Assembly: GCA_029990175.1 (NCBI GenBank)
Contig: JARKIP010000470.1
Span: 1 to 64,000, forward strand
From: Petunia secreta
Taxonomy: Eukaryota; Streptophyta; Magnoliopsida; Solanales; Solanaceae
Direction: 5' to 3'
DNA: 64,000 nucleotides
In this document: positions 1-9,940 of the stretch, one piece after another
Position numbering within the stretch: the first letter of the stretch is position 1
Layout of the letters: each line of letters opens with the position of its first letter
Made by a program: the position numbers and the translations under genes
Notes under the pieces: model-generated
Databases searched by the model: none
Told to the model about the DNA's origin: nothing
What the model saw: the letters and a program-made list of their open reading frames with translations, nothing else

Positions 1-250
1 GCCGGAGCCGGCGAATACCTCAACGAGCTAAATCTACCTGCTTTTTCAGATCTAGCGAATTTATGAGGCATCGTCACCGTTGATCCGGTCGGCGATGAGC
101 TGGTGGAAGCAGCGGTGGTTGCGTTAAAGCATTTTTGACACATATTGTTTGTTGCTGGGTTTCGGTGACTCCACAATTGTTTACACAAAGTGTTATTGTT
201 TCAGGTACGGCCTTAAACTCTGTTTCTTCTTTCTCCGTTCTTTGGGCCAT
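1..250 (-). CDS. A20/AN1 stress-associated protein, partial, frameshifted
   Basis: This is the N-terminal part of a plant stress-associated protein (SAP). It reads leftwards from an ATG at 248-250 and runs off the window at base 1. The first ~30 residues start MAQRTEKEE and contain LCVNNCG, the opening Cys pair of an A20 zinc finger. Just after VNNCGVT the frame breaks: one C appears to be missing from a CC pair near position 163 (plus strand). In the shifted frame the rest of a normal A20 finger follows (NNMCQKCF), then a Ser/Thr linker and PHKFARSEKAGRFSSL, up to the window edge. The AN1 finger would lie outside. Known SAPs act in abiotic-stress signalling, often through ubiquitin binding. 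The break may be a real pseudogene lesion or a sequencing error; the good downstream frame suggests it is recent. It is divergent from the SAP at 15.6-16.1 kb. Confidence 0.78.
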
Positions 251-425
251 TTTTTTGCAAAAAATAATTATCAAAAATAATAACTTGATTAAATGTTTTA
301 ATTATAGAGAGGAAAATTGTAGAGAGAGAAAGTGTTGGGTGAAGAAATGGGGAAAAGAGAGGAAGGGGAAAGGGAGGTTTTAAGGAGAAAGAGAGGTCGG
401 TAATGGCGATGGAATAATGGCCTCA
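251..425 (-). promoter_or_regulatory. 5' leader of the partial SAP gene
   Basis: Directly upstream (minus strand) of the SAP start codon lies a pyrimidine-rich CT tract, with TCTCTCTC and TTTCTCCTT stretches at about 305-395. This is typical of plant 5' UTRs. No convincing splice acceptor is visible, so I cannot say whether the usual SAP 5' UTR intron is present. Confidence 0.4.
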
Positions 426-447
426 TTGGATACGCGTATCAGCCAAT
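426..447. promoter_or_regulatory. Perfect 12-bp palindrome with CGCG core flanked by inverted CCAAT boxes
   Basis: GATACGCGTATC at 429-440 is a perfect palindrome. It contains ACGCGT, which fits the CAMTA-type CGCG box (VCGCGB), and is flanked by ATTGG on the left and CCAAT on the right. It sits about 180 bp upstream of the partial SAP start codon. A calcium- or stress-responsive promoter element would suit a SAP gene, but this is inference from motifs. Confidence 0.4.
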
Positions 448-784
448 TTGTGGGGGTGGGGCTACTGAATTTACGATAATGCCTTTGAGGATTTTTGTTA
501 ATTAAAAATTAAGTTTAAGTTGTACATATCAGGGGCGTATTAGTTTTAATACTATCTAATGTAACTTGCATTATAATCCAAATTATGAATCTCGCAGTTT
601 AATATTTGTTGGATGACTTGGCAACTTCAATAGTGAAATAAAATTCAGTATTTTGTTGTTTTAGTTGGATGACTTGTTGACGTAAAAAATGTTTATATGA
701 AACTATTGAACATTATTTGGTGGGTCAAGGGGTGAGGGGTGGTTCTAGATTAGGTCTGACGTGTTATATACTTAATCGTCACCT
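448..784. other. AT-rich intergenic, no feature seen
   Basis: Ordinary AT-rich spacer. No coding potential or repeat boundary was recognised. Confidence 0.5.
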
Positions 785-1115
785 TTAAAGGATATTTTTA
801 ATAAAGTAACACAAGTTTCTTTTCTTTTTCTTTTTCTTTTTTGTTTTTTTAATGACCTCTTAATAAATTAGGGGGATATTTTTATACAGGTAGGGTAAGG
901 TATGGAAAATGACTCTTTTTTTTTAGAGACAGCTTAGATGTTTAATGTTTTTAGAGGATATTCTTAATAAAGCATTTGCTTCATTTATTTTTCTTTTTGT
1001 TTTGGTTTTTTAATGACCTCTTAATAAATTAAGGGGATATTTTTATACAAGCTGGATAAGGTATGGAAAATGACTTCTTTTCTTATAGGACAGCTTGTAG
1101 ATGTTTAATGTTTTT
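785..1115. repeat. Direct tandem duplication, period about 161 bp, two copies
   Basis: Two consecutive copies share a T-rich stretch, AATGACCTCTTAATAAATTA (at 851 and 1012), GGGGATATTTTTATACA, GGTATGGAAAATGACT and GATGTTTAATGTTTTTAGA. They differ by scattered substitutions and small indels, so the duplication is not recent. Confidence 0.8.
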
Positions 1116-1857
1116 AGACACTATTTCCAAGCTTGAACTCCCGGCCCCCAATCCTCCTGTAAAACCAATAATAATGCCAATAAATTTCAGTGACATGAAT
1201 ACATAGAATGCATTTAAAGAGTATAATTTCATGCACTATATATGTTTTACAGCATTTGATGTATGTGCGATAGTTGTAAGGATGTCTTATTTAGAAACGT
1301 ATCTTGAGGTTTAATGCTAAAATTACATTAATTCAAACTCTACCTGGAGCCAACTCTTTTTTTTTTTTTTTCCATAACTTGGCAATGCTTAGCCCATTGC
1401 ATTGCAATCTCCCACATGCAAGATTACTGCGAGTGCATGGGCATTTCTACCACAATACTAAGCAACCATATGGTCTTGCAAGTTGAACTATTAGATAAAT
1501 GGGATGCCGCCATAGAATATGTTCGGATTTGAGCTTGAGAGCAGAGAAATTCCTAATATGAAAACAAAAAATTCTTAAATGAAACCTATATGGTACAAAA
1601 CTAAATTAGTCAGGCTAACGCGTACGATTGATATACGAGATAATCTTCTCGTTTCCAAAGTTCACAGACTTAAATCGAACTAGGATTCCGAAAGTTTAAT
1701 GGTTCACGATATAAAGATCTTTGGTATTATCAAGACCATGCAAAGACTTTGATTGCCATAGCCTGTCTCTCTTTTAACAAGTTCTTTTGTTCCTTCATAT
1801 ATCTGAGTTTTTCATTTTTCTTTCAATATGACTATTTAAATACTGTCAATTATAGTA
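1116..1857. other. AT-rich intergenic, no feature seen
   Basis: No gene model or element boundary is supported. A poly-T run lies near 1358-1371. Confidence 0.5.
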
Positions 1858-2103
1858 CTACTTTTTCAGTCTACTTTATTTGATGTTTTGATCTTTTTTT
1901 CTGGTCCGTAATATTTAATTTTTTTTTCAATAATCAAGAAGGTATTAATTTTTTTAATGTTATTCTTGCTAATAAATAACTTGAAATAAAATTCTAGATA
2001 AAAAATGTTCAAAAAAGATTAATATGGTCAATTACATAGTTAATTAATACTAAAAATGTGATTCCTTAATATGTGTGAAAATAACCAAAATATCAAATAA
2101 AGT
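1858..2103. mobile_element. Degenerate Stowaway-like MITE
   Basis: It begins after a TA dinucleotide with a worn CTCCCTCC-type terminus followed by TCTACTTTATTTGATG. Its interior (GTATTAATTTTTTTAATG, GTGTGAAAATAACC, ATATCAAATAAAGTA) resembles the better preserved Stowaway copy at 37355-37629. The right terminal inverted repeat is eroded. Confidence 0.5.
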
Positions 2104-3139
2104 ATGTTAAAATTTGAAAAGTTGTTGAAATATAGTTAAGGAAGCTAAAATTATTTAGCTTTTCTAAAACTAATTGTATTATGTCAATAAGTGATCGTCA
2201 AGATAATTAATTTTAAAGTAGTCCTTTTGTTGAAAAAACATGTAGGAAGGTTCAAGTAAAGTCGAACTGGTGGCTCTTTAGATGTTATTATCGACGTTTT
2301 CGCTGAGTAGTCACGTTCGAACTATTTATCGTAGTTATTTCATTTTATGTTCTAAGCCGTTGATCAATATTTATTTTGATTCCCTTTTTCTTAAAATTTT
2401 AAAGCCTATTATGATTGGTAATGGTATCGTTGTCGTGTACCTTTTATATAGTATAGCTAAATTTCAATTTTAAAAAGAATGATTCAATGATTCGAATCAA
2501 TTCAAAATTCATTCAACGCGGCCTTTGTTAAAAATATTTGACGCTCGTGGTAATATAATAAAATATGTAAAAAGAAGAAGAAACGACATTCTCATGTGAA
2601 AAAGGAGGGGAGGGGGTGTTGGGAAGAAACCAAAGTCTGCTTTGCGCCAAATTCCGAGAAACTCAATGTTTTTAAAAAACGTTAGAAATAAGAATTTGCT
2701 CGACAGAAATGATTCAATGTATGTAGCAGTGAAGTATTGAGATGTGCCAAAAGAAGGTACACTATACATTCTAGTTTTGAAAAAGAAATTTGTTCGAGAT
2801 TATTTGTATAGAAGTTGAATACTTTTAATGAGAGTTGTGAGTTGTGACTCTGCCACTCAAGGATAAGGAAGGAAAAACTCACAAGTTAGAAGTGGATGAA
2901 AAGGTAAAGAGTCTTGGTGAAGATCAAGCTTTACATGTAACGTAATGTTTATACCACGAACGGTTAATAAGATTAAGAGATCTGAATCTGGATACACATC
3001 CGAATATTAAGATGTGGTATTGAGTTTTGAATACTGAATGATTAAGACTGTCTGTTTTTCAAACATCTGAATATTTATAATTTATATTTAATTTTTATTA
3101 AAGTGTATGCTATAAAATAGTTTAACCATTATATCCACG
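2104..3139. other. Intergenic, no gene recognised
   Basis: AT-rich. A repeated TCTGAAT motif around 2980-3070 resembles the sequence right of the GTG-rich tract (3740-3870), so 2945-3890 may be one old transposon, but no clear ends were found. Confidence 0.4.
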
Positions 3140-3720
3140 AGATATCATATTGTAAGGTGGTGGTATGACGGTGGTGTCTGGTAGTAGTGTTTGTTAGCAG
3201 TTGTAGTGTTGGTGGTGGTTGTGTGATGTGGTGGTTTGATGGTAGATGTGGTTGGTGGTAGTGACTAGCAGTACTGGCGGTAGTAGGTAATGGTGGTGGT
3301 GGTGCTTGGTAGTGAAGATAATTGTGTTTGTGGAGGTGGTTAGTATTGGTTGGCGATGGTGGTGTTGATCATTGTGCTAATGAAAATGATAACGACAATG
3401 ATAGGTAGAGGTGGTGGTTATTGTGATGGTGGAAGTGGTCGGTGGTAGTAGTGGTTGTTGCCAATTGTCGTTAGTGGAAGGTGGTGGTTAAGGAGTTGTA
3501 GTAGTAGAGATGGCGGTGGTTGATAGAGATAATGGTGGTTGTGATGGTCGAGGTGATTGGTGTGGTAGTGATAGTGGTTATAACAATAGGTTATGATGGT
3601 GGAGGTGGTTAATGGTTGTTGTTGATGGCTAGTAGTGATAGACAATGGTGGTGGTGGGCTGGCGGTGGTGATTACCGATTATGGTAGTGCAGTTGTAGTT
3701 AGTTGTCGTAATATATGGAG
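3140..3720. repeat. GTG/GGT-rich imperfect microsatellite, about 580 bp
   Basis: A long, strand-asymmetric stretch is made of TGGTGG, GTAGTG, GATGGT and GTTGTT words, broken by substitutions. The complementary strand would read as a His/Tyr/Pro-rich low-complexity peptide with no sign of being a gene. It looks like an old trinucleotide expansion that has decayed. Confidence 0.85.
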
Positions 3721-3721
3721 G

Positions 3722-3892
3722 GGTGATGAAGCTTTTAATGGTATTAAGACTATAATCAAGATCTGAATTATACAGATCTATTAAGAACCATTAAGTGTTA
3801 AATTTTAATAAAAACAAATGCACTTAATGCCCTGAGGTCTGAACCATTCAGATTCAGACCTCCATTAAGTGCAGACAAATGAGGCCTTAGTC
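3722..3892. repeat. Inverted-repeat-rich transposon end (unclassified)
   Basis: It contains a short hairpin (GAGGTCTGAACC...GATTCAGACCTCC, about 3834-3864) and repeated CATTAAGTG words, then AATGAGGCCTTAG. Reversed, this reads like a TIR (CTAAGGCCTCATTTG). The partner end is poorly matched near 3040, so the family is uncertain. Confidence 0.4.
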
Positions 3893-4470
3893 TATTTAAT
3901 ATTTTTCAAGTTAAAATAGTGAGTTAAATTAGGAGTAACTGATTAAAGTTTGTGGTACTATATTAACTTTTTTCCAATTTCTTTCTGTGGTTGACGGATC
4001 ATATGCGGATGAATAATGAAGATTAAGTCAAAAGAATCAAAAGATGAAAACACAAAAAATGAACAAGATAGTAACATTAAAGGCACAAGTTGATCCACTG
4101 GTCAATTAAACCAATAAACATTTAAGATAGTAGTTGAATAAAAAAATCTACAACTTACTATATCAAATTGCAATACAACTCGGTTTCCTCTCCTTTTTCT
4201 GGCCACTTGATATGAATTTAGCAAAAGACGGCACATTTGTCTATTTGATATAACCAAATAATGTCCTACCTCATTGCCTAAGAGGTTATATTTGGAATTT
4301 TATACAAAACCTCGTACCCCACAAGTTGAGCGGCTTGCCTTTGGTTTTGATAAGGCAGAAAAAGGAAATGTCTTAGCTCCAGCTTTACAGCCGCCCACTC
4401 TGACCATTCTTTTCTTTTTCCCTTGATGCCGTTCTTACGGAGCAAAATGTATTTGCATTTGCTATAAATA
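3893..4470. other. Intergenic, no feature seen
   Basis: AT-rich sequence with no recognised gene or repeat boundary. Confidence 0.5.
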
Positions 4471-4711
4471 CTATTCCTTCTGTTTCACAATGAATGTTTT
4501 AGTTTTTTTATTAGTTTGTTTCAAAAACAATTACACAATTTTATATTTAAAAATAATTTACTTTTAAACTTACCACTTTACCTTAATGAAATAATTTATA
4601 GCCACACATTTACCTATAGCTTATTGTAGACCACAAGTTTCAAAAGTCTTCTTTCATTTATTAAATTCCGATCCAAGTCAAATTAGGACATCCATGGTGG
4701 AACAGATAGAG
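4471..4711. mobile_element. Stowaway MITE (Tc1/mariner-derived)
   Basis: A 241-bp element bounded by TA dinucleotides. Its left end (CTATTCCTTCTGTTTC) and the reverse complement of its right end (CTCTATCTGTTCCACC) are imperfect TIRs of the CTCCCTCCGTTCC type. The interior (TTATAGCCACA, CACAAGTTTCAAAAGTCTT) matches the copy at 10820-11062, so both belong to one family. Confidence 0.85.
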
Positions 4712-5131
4712 TATATAAAATATGTTACTTATCTCTCATTATATAATTGTCTGTAGGAATGGCAGCAGGGCGGGTTGAACCTTGGCCCGCAGAAAGTTAA
4801 ACCCGCCCCGCCCCGCCCCGCTTGGCATTTTTGCCACTTCTCAACCCGCCCCGCCTCGCGTAGTTAATTTTCTTTCATTTTGCTACTTTTATGAACTTGT
4901 TAACAGCTTTTTAAGATATTAATTCTTAGGTAAATTATCGTAATAGTTTTGATAGTAATTTTACTATTCTGAATCTAATTTGCTAACATACCCACATGTA
5001 TAATTCTGTTACCAAATTGAATCTTTTTATATAAAAAGTAAATTGATAAAGTATATATTCAGACTTGCACAGAAATTATACATTTTGATTGTGCACATAA
5101 ACTATAACTTTGTAGAATGTCATTTAAATAA

Positions 5132-6079
5132 GGGAGAATTCCACAAATATACCACCCTAATATCAAATTTATAAAAAATACCAATACTATACCATTTTAC
5201 AAAATATACCAATCCTTTTTTTACAAATCATATACAACTTCCATTAAAACCATACAAATGAAGGTTTTAAACCCTCCCACACCCACTGCTCCCAGTCACA
5301 GTGTTGCCGCCGGTGGCCAGTCGCCGGCCGCCGGTGGTGGTAGCCGGAATTTTTTTTTTTTTTAATCTGAAAAAACATATAAAAAGGTATAAAAAAACAT
5401 ACAAATTACACATTCATACAAGATATACACTTTTACAAAATAGAATATACAAAATATACACTTCAATACACCCCCAAACATACAAAGACATAAAAATAAA
5501 TTTGTGGATATGCAAAAAACTTATTCATATACATATGAAACACACATACACATAAATACCAAAAATCTACAAAAATATACAATATACAAAACCACAATTT
5601 TGCCAAACATACACTTGAAAATATAAAAATACACAAATATACAACAATATACAAAGACATTCAAAAAAAAATTAATGTATTGATGTACCAAAAACATACA
5701 CATACACATAATACAAACATTATACATGTTTATACAAATAAAATACACATACAAAACCAAAAAAAAAAAAAGATGGAGGAGCAGATCGGAGCACCAGTGA
5801 CGGAGCAGTGGCTCAGCCGCCGTGAGAATAGCAGCAACAATGGGGTGGTTGCCGGCGAGGGGGAGGGGGACGGCGGGGTGGATGGATAGGGGGAGGAGGG
5901 AAGAGAAAGAGAGAGAAAGAGAGGGAAGAAATTAGGGTTTTGAGTTTGGGGGAGTGGGAAATGAAAATGGTATGTTTTGTAAAAATGTAGAAAGTATTGT
6001 TATATAGGGTAAAATATTTAAAAGTATTAGTATATTATGTAATTAAGCTATTAGGGTAGTTATATAGTGTAAATTTTCC
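5132..6079. mobile_element. Mutator-like (MULE) non-autonomous element with 9-bp TSD
   Basis: A 948-bp element flanked by perfect TTTAAATAA duplications (5123-5131 and 6080-6088). The terminal inverted repeats are GGGAGAATTCCACAAATA and the complement of GGAAAATTTACACTATAT, followed by a conserved ACCCTAAT. The left part has GC-rich CCGCCGGTGGCC blocks (5305-5345), then a long TATACA/ACACAT-rich stretch. The right part (5773-5960) looks gene-derived, with GAGGAGCAG and GCCGCC words. It is inserted in the hAT element at 4754-6555. Confidence 0.85.
5380..5772. repeat. TATACA/ACACAT-rich low-complexity tract inside the MULE
   Basis: About 390 bp built from ATACAA, ATACAC and AAACATAC words with no regular period, ending in an A-run. 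Open frames on either strand here are by-products of the composition. Confidence 0.75.
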
Positions 6080-6555
6080 TTTAAATAAAACACTGCTACA
6101 TCTTTATTTAAGTACTAACACAAAATAAAAAAGTTTTAGTTAATATCCTCTTTATTTTAGTAGCTAACAGTAAAAATAAAAAGTTAGAAATGATTATCTA
6201 AGTAAATATTGCGACATAATTGTATGTCTTTAATATAGCTATTTAATTATCAGTACAATTTGCTTAAGATTGATATAAATTGAACATTAAGACTAGTTTA
6301 AGAAAAGGAACACTAATCCAAATTTATTGGTAACGGACTTATAACTTCATCAGGAAAAGATGGAAAGACTAATGGCTTGTGCTTGAGACAAGCTTGGCAC
6401 GCTAAGAATTTGGAAAAAAGCTAAATATATTAACCCGCGACCCGCCCCGCCCCGCCATAATTTTTAAAAAAATGGTTCCAACCCGCCCCGCCCCGCCCCG
6501 CCCCAACCCGCAAAAGGCTTAAACCCACCCCGCCCCGCTCCGTTGCCATCCCTAA

Positions 6556-7084
6556 TTTGTCTGCGGCTCTGCGCATAGAGACAGAAGATGGCATTTTTTA
6601 TTTGAAAACTAAAATATTACTTAATCTGGAACTCCACTTATAAGTGTATGGATAAGTTCAGAGGAGTATTTCTTACTTTTATTGAGTTGTCAACGTATTT
6701 TGAGTTTGATTCAACTCGTTATGACGATTAATGTCGAGGTAACTCAGTAGAGGGATCATTTATGTGATATTTATTTTCAGTTTGTCTTGAAAGAAAAAAT
6801 TTATCTTTTCGTTACTTTTCTCATTGACATAACTTGTTGGAACTACACTTGAAATAAAAACATATTTCAATTAAGAGAAAGAACTAGGAAGTGATACGTG
6901 AAACTATTATCACGTATAGCTGGAGTAAAGGTAAATATAGTATTTTATATATACTAATTAACTTAAGTGTCAATAAGATAATCTTTAGGACATAAATTAT
7001 GTCCAGTCAAATTATTATCTTTAGGATAGAAGGGAGAGAGTTATTTATTAATTTGAAACATTAAAGTATAAATTAATTCATGGT
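6556..7084. other. Intergenic, no feature seen
   Basis: AT-rich sequence without recognised genes or repeats beyond the hAT target duplication at its left edge. Confidence 0.45.
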
Positions 7085-7733
7085 CTCCTTACCATAAGGC
7101 CATTACAACAATGGCTTTAGACCCCTAAATAGTCGCGCCCACAAATTTACATATAATACATATTTGAATATTATAATTATTTCAATGATAATAATAATAC
7201 GGTAATAATTATTAAAATATTTTGATTGTTACATTTACTTTTGAATTTTGTTGAAAATTATTTGACCAAATTAAAGACAAGCTTTTATCTTTGTATTCAT
7301 AAATCAAAGAGCAAGCGTTTTGGGATTATATTGCTCCAATTTAATTTTATTCAATTTGACTTTTTTTTATGCTACTTTCTTTTTGTCATACGGCTATATA
7401 CACAATTCCGAAATCGAATATTGTTATAGAATAAATTGCTCATAATATAATATTTACAATTTTTATAATGTCAGACTCCATTAGTTAAAGAAATAATTCT
7501 GAAAGTAAATCTAATAACGTCTTGCTTAATATCAACAATGTCTTAACGGAGATATATTAAATGTATTGATATATTGTCACTCTAAAAAGAACTCTACATG
7601 AAATTATTAAAAAGATAATTAATGACTTTATATCTCAACATATTAGAAGTTTATAAAATAAAAGAGGTTAAGTTTTTTTTTTAAGGCCTTCTATTAATAT
7701 TTGGCTTTAGGCCACAATTTTTTTGAACCGCCC
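7085..7733. repeat. Probable hAT-like repeat remnant
   Basis: The right end, read on the minus strand, is CAGGGGCGGTTC followed by GTGGCCTAAAGCC, a hAT-like terminus. The left part carries related words (GGCCATTACAAC, GGCTTTAGACCCC), but a matching terminus and TSD are not clear. Confidence 0.3.
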
Positions 7734-9280
7734 CTGAATTAATTAGCTATAATTTAAGTATAGAATTTGTGAAAACACAAATATTATGTACATTTTGTTT
7801 TTACATAAACATCGAACATTCTATATGTTGTGTTGATATCAAAGCAATAGTCAATAGATGCTATCATTTTGCTTTTTGCAGACACATTCACTTCTTAAAG
7901 ATTAAAGGATGTGCATTTTTTTCTTTAGTCCGTGACCATTGGGTGTAAATTTATTGATGTCGAATTATTTTTGTATAAACAATAGTACGAGTCATCCATG
8001 TTGAACTTTCCAACGTGTATTGGCATTGTCCAATTTGGGTGCACAGCCGGGTCTCCGCGTCTCATATGCGCTCTTTTGAAAGATTCTACGGCCACATATA
8101 TGAAGGAGGAAATTAAGGGAAACATTTTCCTTCTCTAGTGTATTGTTTGTGGAATACAGAGTATTTCTTTTTGAATATGATTAGATGAAAATACCAACAA
8201 TTCTGATTTCCTCTTCAAGCCATGTGAAATAAAGAAAACAATTGTGTTACTTTGCTTGGAAATGAGGACAAGAAAGGGAAAAGGGGGGATTTAAGTAAGA
8301 TCTCATTATGGAGAATATAGCTCCCTAATGTCTGTGTGAAGATTCATAAAATATTTTATCTCAATTCATAAATTAATACAATTATTTCATTGCTAAGAAC
8401 CTTAAAAATTAAAATCATCATGTAAAAATACTTCTGACTCAGGGAATTACTCTTTTAAGTGAGGCAACGTATTATTCTCTCCATTATCATTTATTTTCTG
8501 AAAGCAATGGTTGTCTTTTACTTATCTTTTTGTGCTTTTCCCTTTGTTTCACTTGTTTCTATGCTTTCTGCTCTCTTTTTCTTTTCCTTTCTCTTCCTTA
8601 CTTTAATATAGAAAAGGTATTAAGAATCAATGTCTTGGTTTTTTACTTAACTTTTCAGCAGACTGCTGAGTTTTCAAACATTCAAATCAGTAAAGTCTAT
8701 AAAAAAATACAGTGAAGCATGTAAATAGATGATTAATGAAAACCTCTCTGGACGTCCTTATGTATTAGTAATACTAAACAGTAGTTACAACATTAGTAGA
8801 AATGCTCCTCGATCTAGAATTAGTAGTAGTTCTTGAAGAGAGACTTGATCAACTAGGTAACAACTTCCTTCTGCTAATTAGCTCACTGTCTTTACTTTCC
8901 CACTTCTTCTTCTTCTTCATTCCTTTAATTTTTACCTTGCCCATACACAGATTTCATCATGAGGCATAATTTCAAACGTATGATGCGTTTTTCTTTAAAA
9001 ACAAAAATTGAACACAATGTCTATAAATTCGGCTCCGCCCCGCTTCAGGAGTAACTCGACATATGTTGACTAGAGGTACGATTCGATATATCAACAACAA
9101 TATGATTGAAAGGAGAACTTAATGAATGGATTATCTTGATCAACACCTTTAATATCTCATGGTTATGCAAAAATTAATTAGAATAATTTATAACATCTTT
9201 TATTTTTTTAAATTGTTATTAACTAGTTTCCCATATACCATATCAATTTATATAGTTCCTCTATAACAATAAATAAATTC
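7734..9280. other. Intergenic, no gene recognised
   Basis: About 1.5 kb of AT-rich DNA. Short open frames at 7925-8125 and 8530-8715 show no recognisable domain or codon bias. Confidence 0.45.
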
Positions 9281-9940
9281 AGTGGCATAGCCAGTAAGTT
9301 TTTCAAGGGTCTTCAAGTTTTAAAGAGAAAAAAAAATCTTCAAAATGTATAAGTTGGGATTTGATCCTGGATTGTTTAGCTAAATTTAACCACCTTGTAT
9401 CCAGAAGCAGATCTAGAATTCCAAGAGAATGGGTTCACCTACTGTCACGATGGGAGTATAGTGTCACGAGGATGGTCGACAAACAACCTTCGTCCGAAAA
9501 TTATAGAGCAGTTTGTTTCTTTTTTAAGTAAAAAATAAACAAATTTGACCAATGAAAGTAGTAGAAGGGGAAAACAAGGACATTAAAGGATCCTAAGTAG
9601 TCGCTTCATGCTCCCAAGAGTAAGTGAACCACCGCCTAACCACGTGAACCATTTTATCTTTTGAAGCATGGGTTTTCAAACATCATATTAGACAGATTTT
9701 AAAAAATATGTAAGTAATATATCTAGTTTGATGGATGGACCATGGGTTCACATGAACCGAGATTTTCTATATACATCCGCCCCTGACTGTATCACCAAGT
9801 TAGCATTATTAGTTGTGTCAAAGATGTTCAAAATGTAATATTTAGTCACAAATAGTTATATTTAAACTATAAATAAGGTATAATTTTAGGTGAAAGGTGG
9901 TCGCCTGACCATCCTTGGCCCTATATGGCTCCGCTAGACA
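9281..9940. mobile_element. Older TIR repeat interrupted by a hAT MITE
   Basis: The left end (CAGTGGCATAGCCA) and the complement of the right end (CTAGCGGAGCCATATAGGG) are related by inversion through a GGCGGAGCCA-like core. The interior reads continuously across the nested element at 9402-9785. No clear TSD was found, so the family is uncertain. Confidence 0.4.
9402..9785. mobile_element. hAT-type MITE, 384 bp
   Basis: The left end CAGAAGCAGATCTAGAATT and the complement of the right end CAGGGGCGGATGTATATAG are imperfect TIRs of the CAGGGGCGGATCTAG type. They are flanked by an 8-bp duplication with 6 matches (CTTGTATC at 9394-9401, ACTGTATC at 9786-9793). GGGTTCAC words near both ends extend the inverted symmetry. 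Confidence 0.7.

Larger units (their letters stand above)
4754..6555. mobile_element. Non-autonomous hAT-type element with GC-rich subterminal repeats
   Basis: The termini are TAGGAATGGCAGCAGGGCGG on the left and the complement of TAGGGATGGCAACGGAGCGG on the right. They are flanked by near-identical 8-9 bp duplications (ATTGTCTG at 4746-4753, TTTGTCTG at 6556-6563). Multiple CCCGCCCCGCC blocks crowd both ends (4776-4860, 6432-6540), as expected for transposase-binding subterminal repeats. No transposase is present. A MULE (5132-6079) is nested inside; without it and its TSD the element would be about 850 bp. Confidence 0.8.

Noticed and set aside
3418..3645. His/Tyr/Pro-rich minus-strand frame
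   Set aside because: A by-product of the GTG-rich tract; no recognisable protein family.
5301..5889. Open frames on both strands in the TATACA-rich region
   Set aside because: They are low-complexity translations of ATACA/ACACAT repeats inside a MULE; no domain or codon bias.
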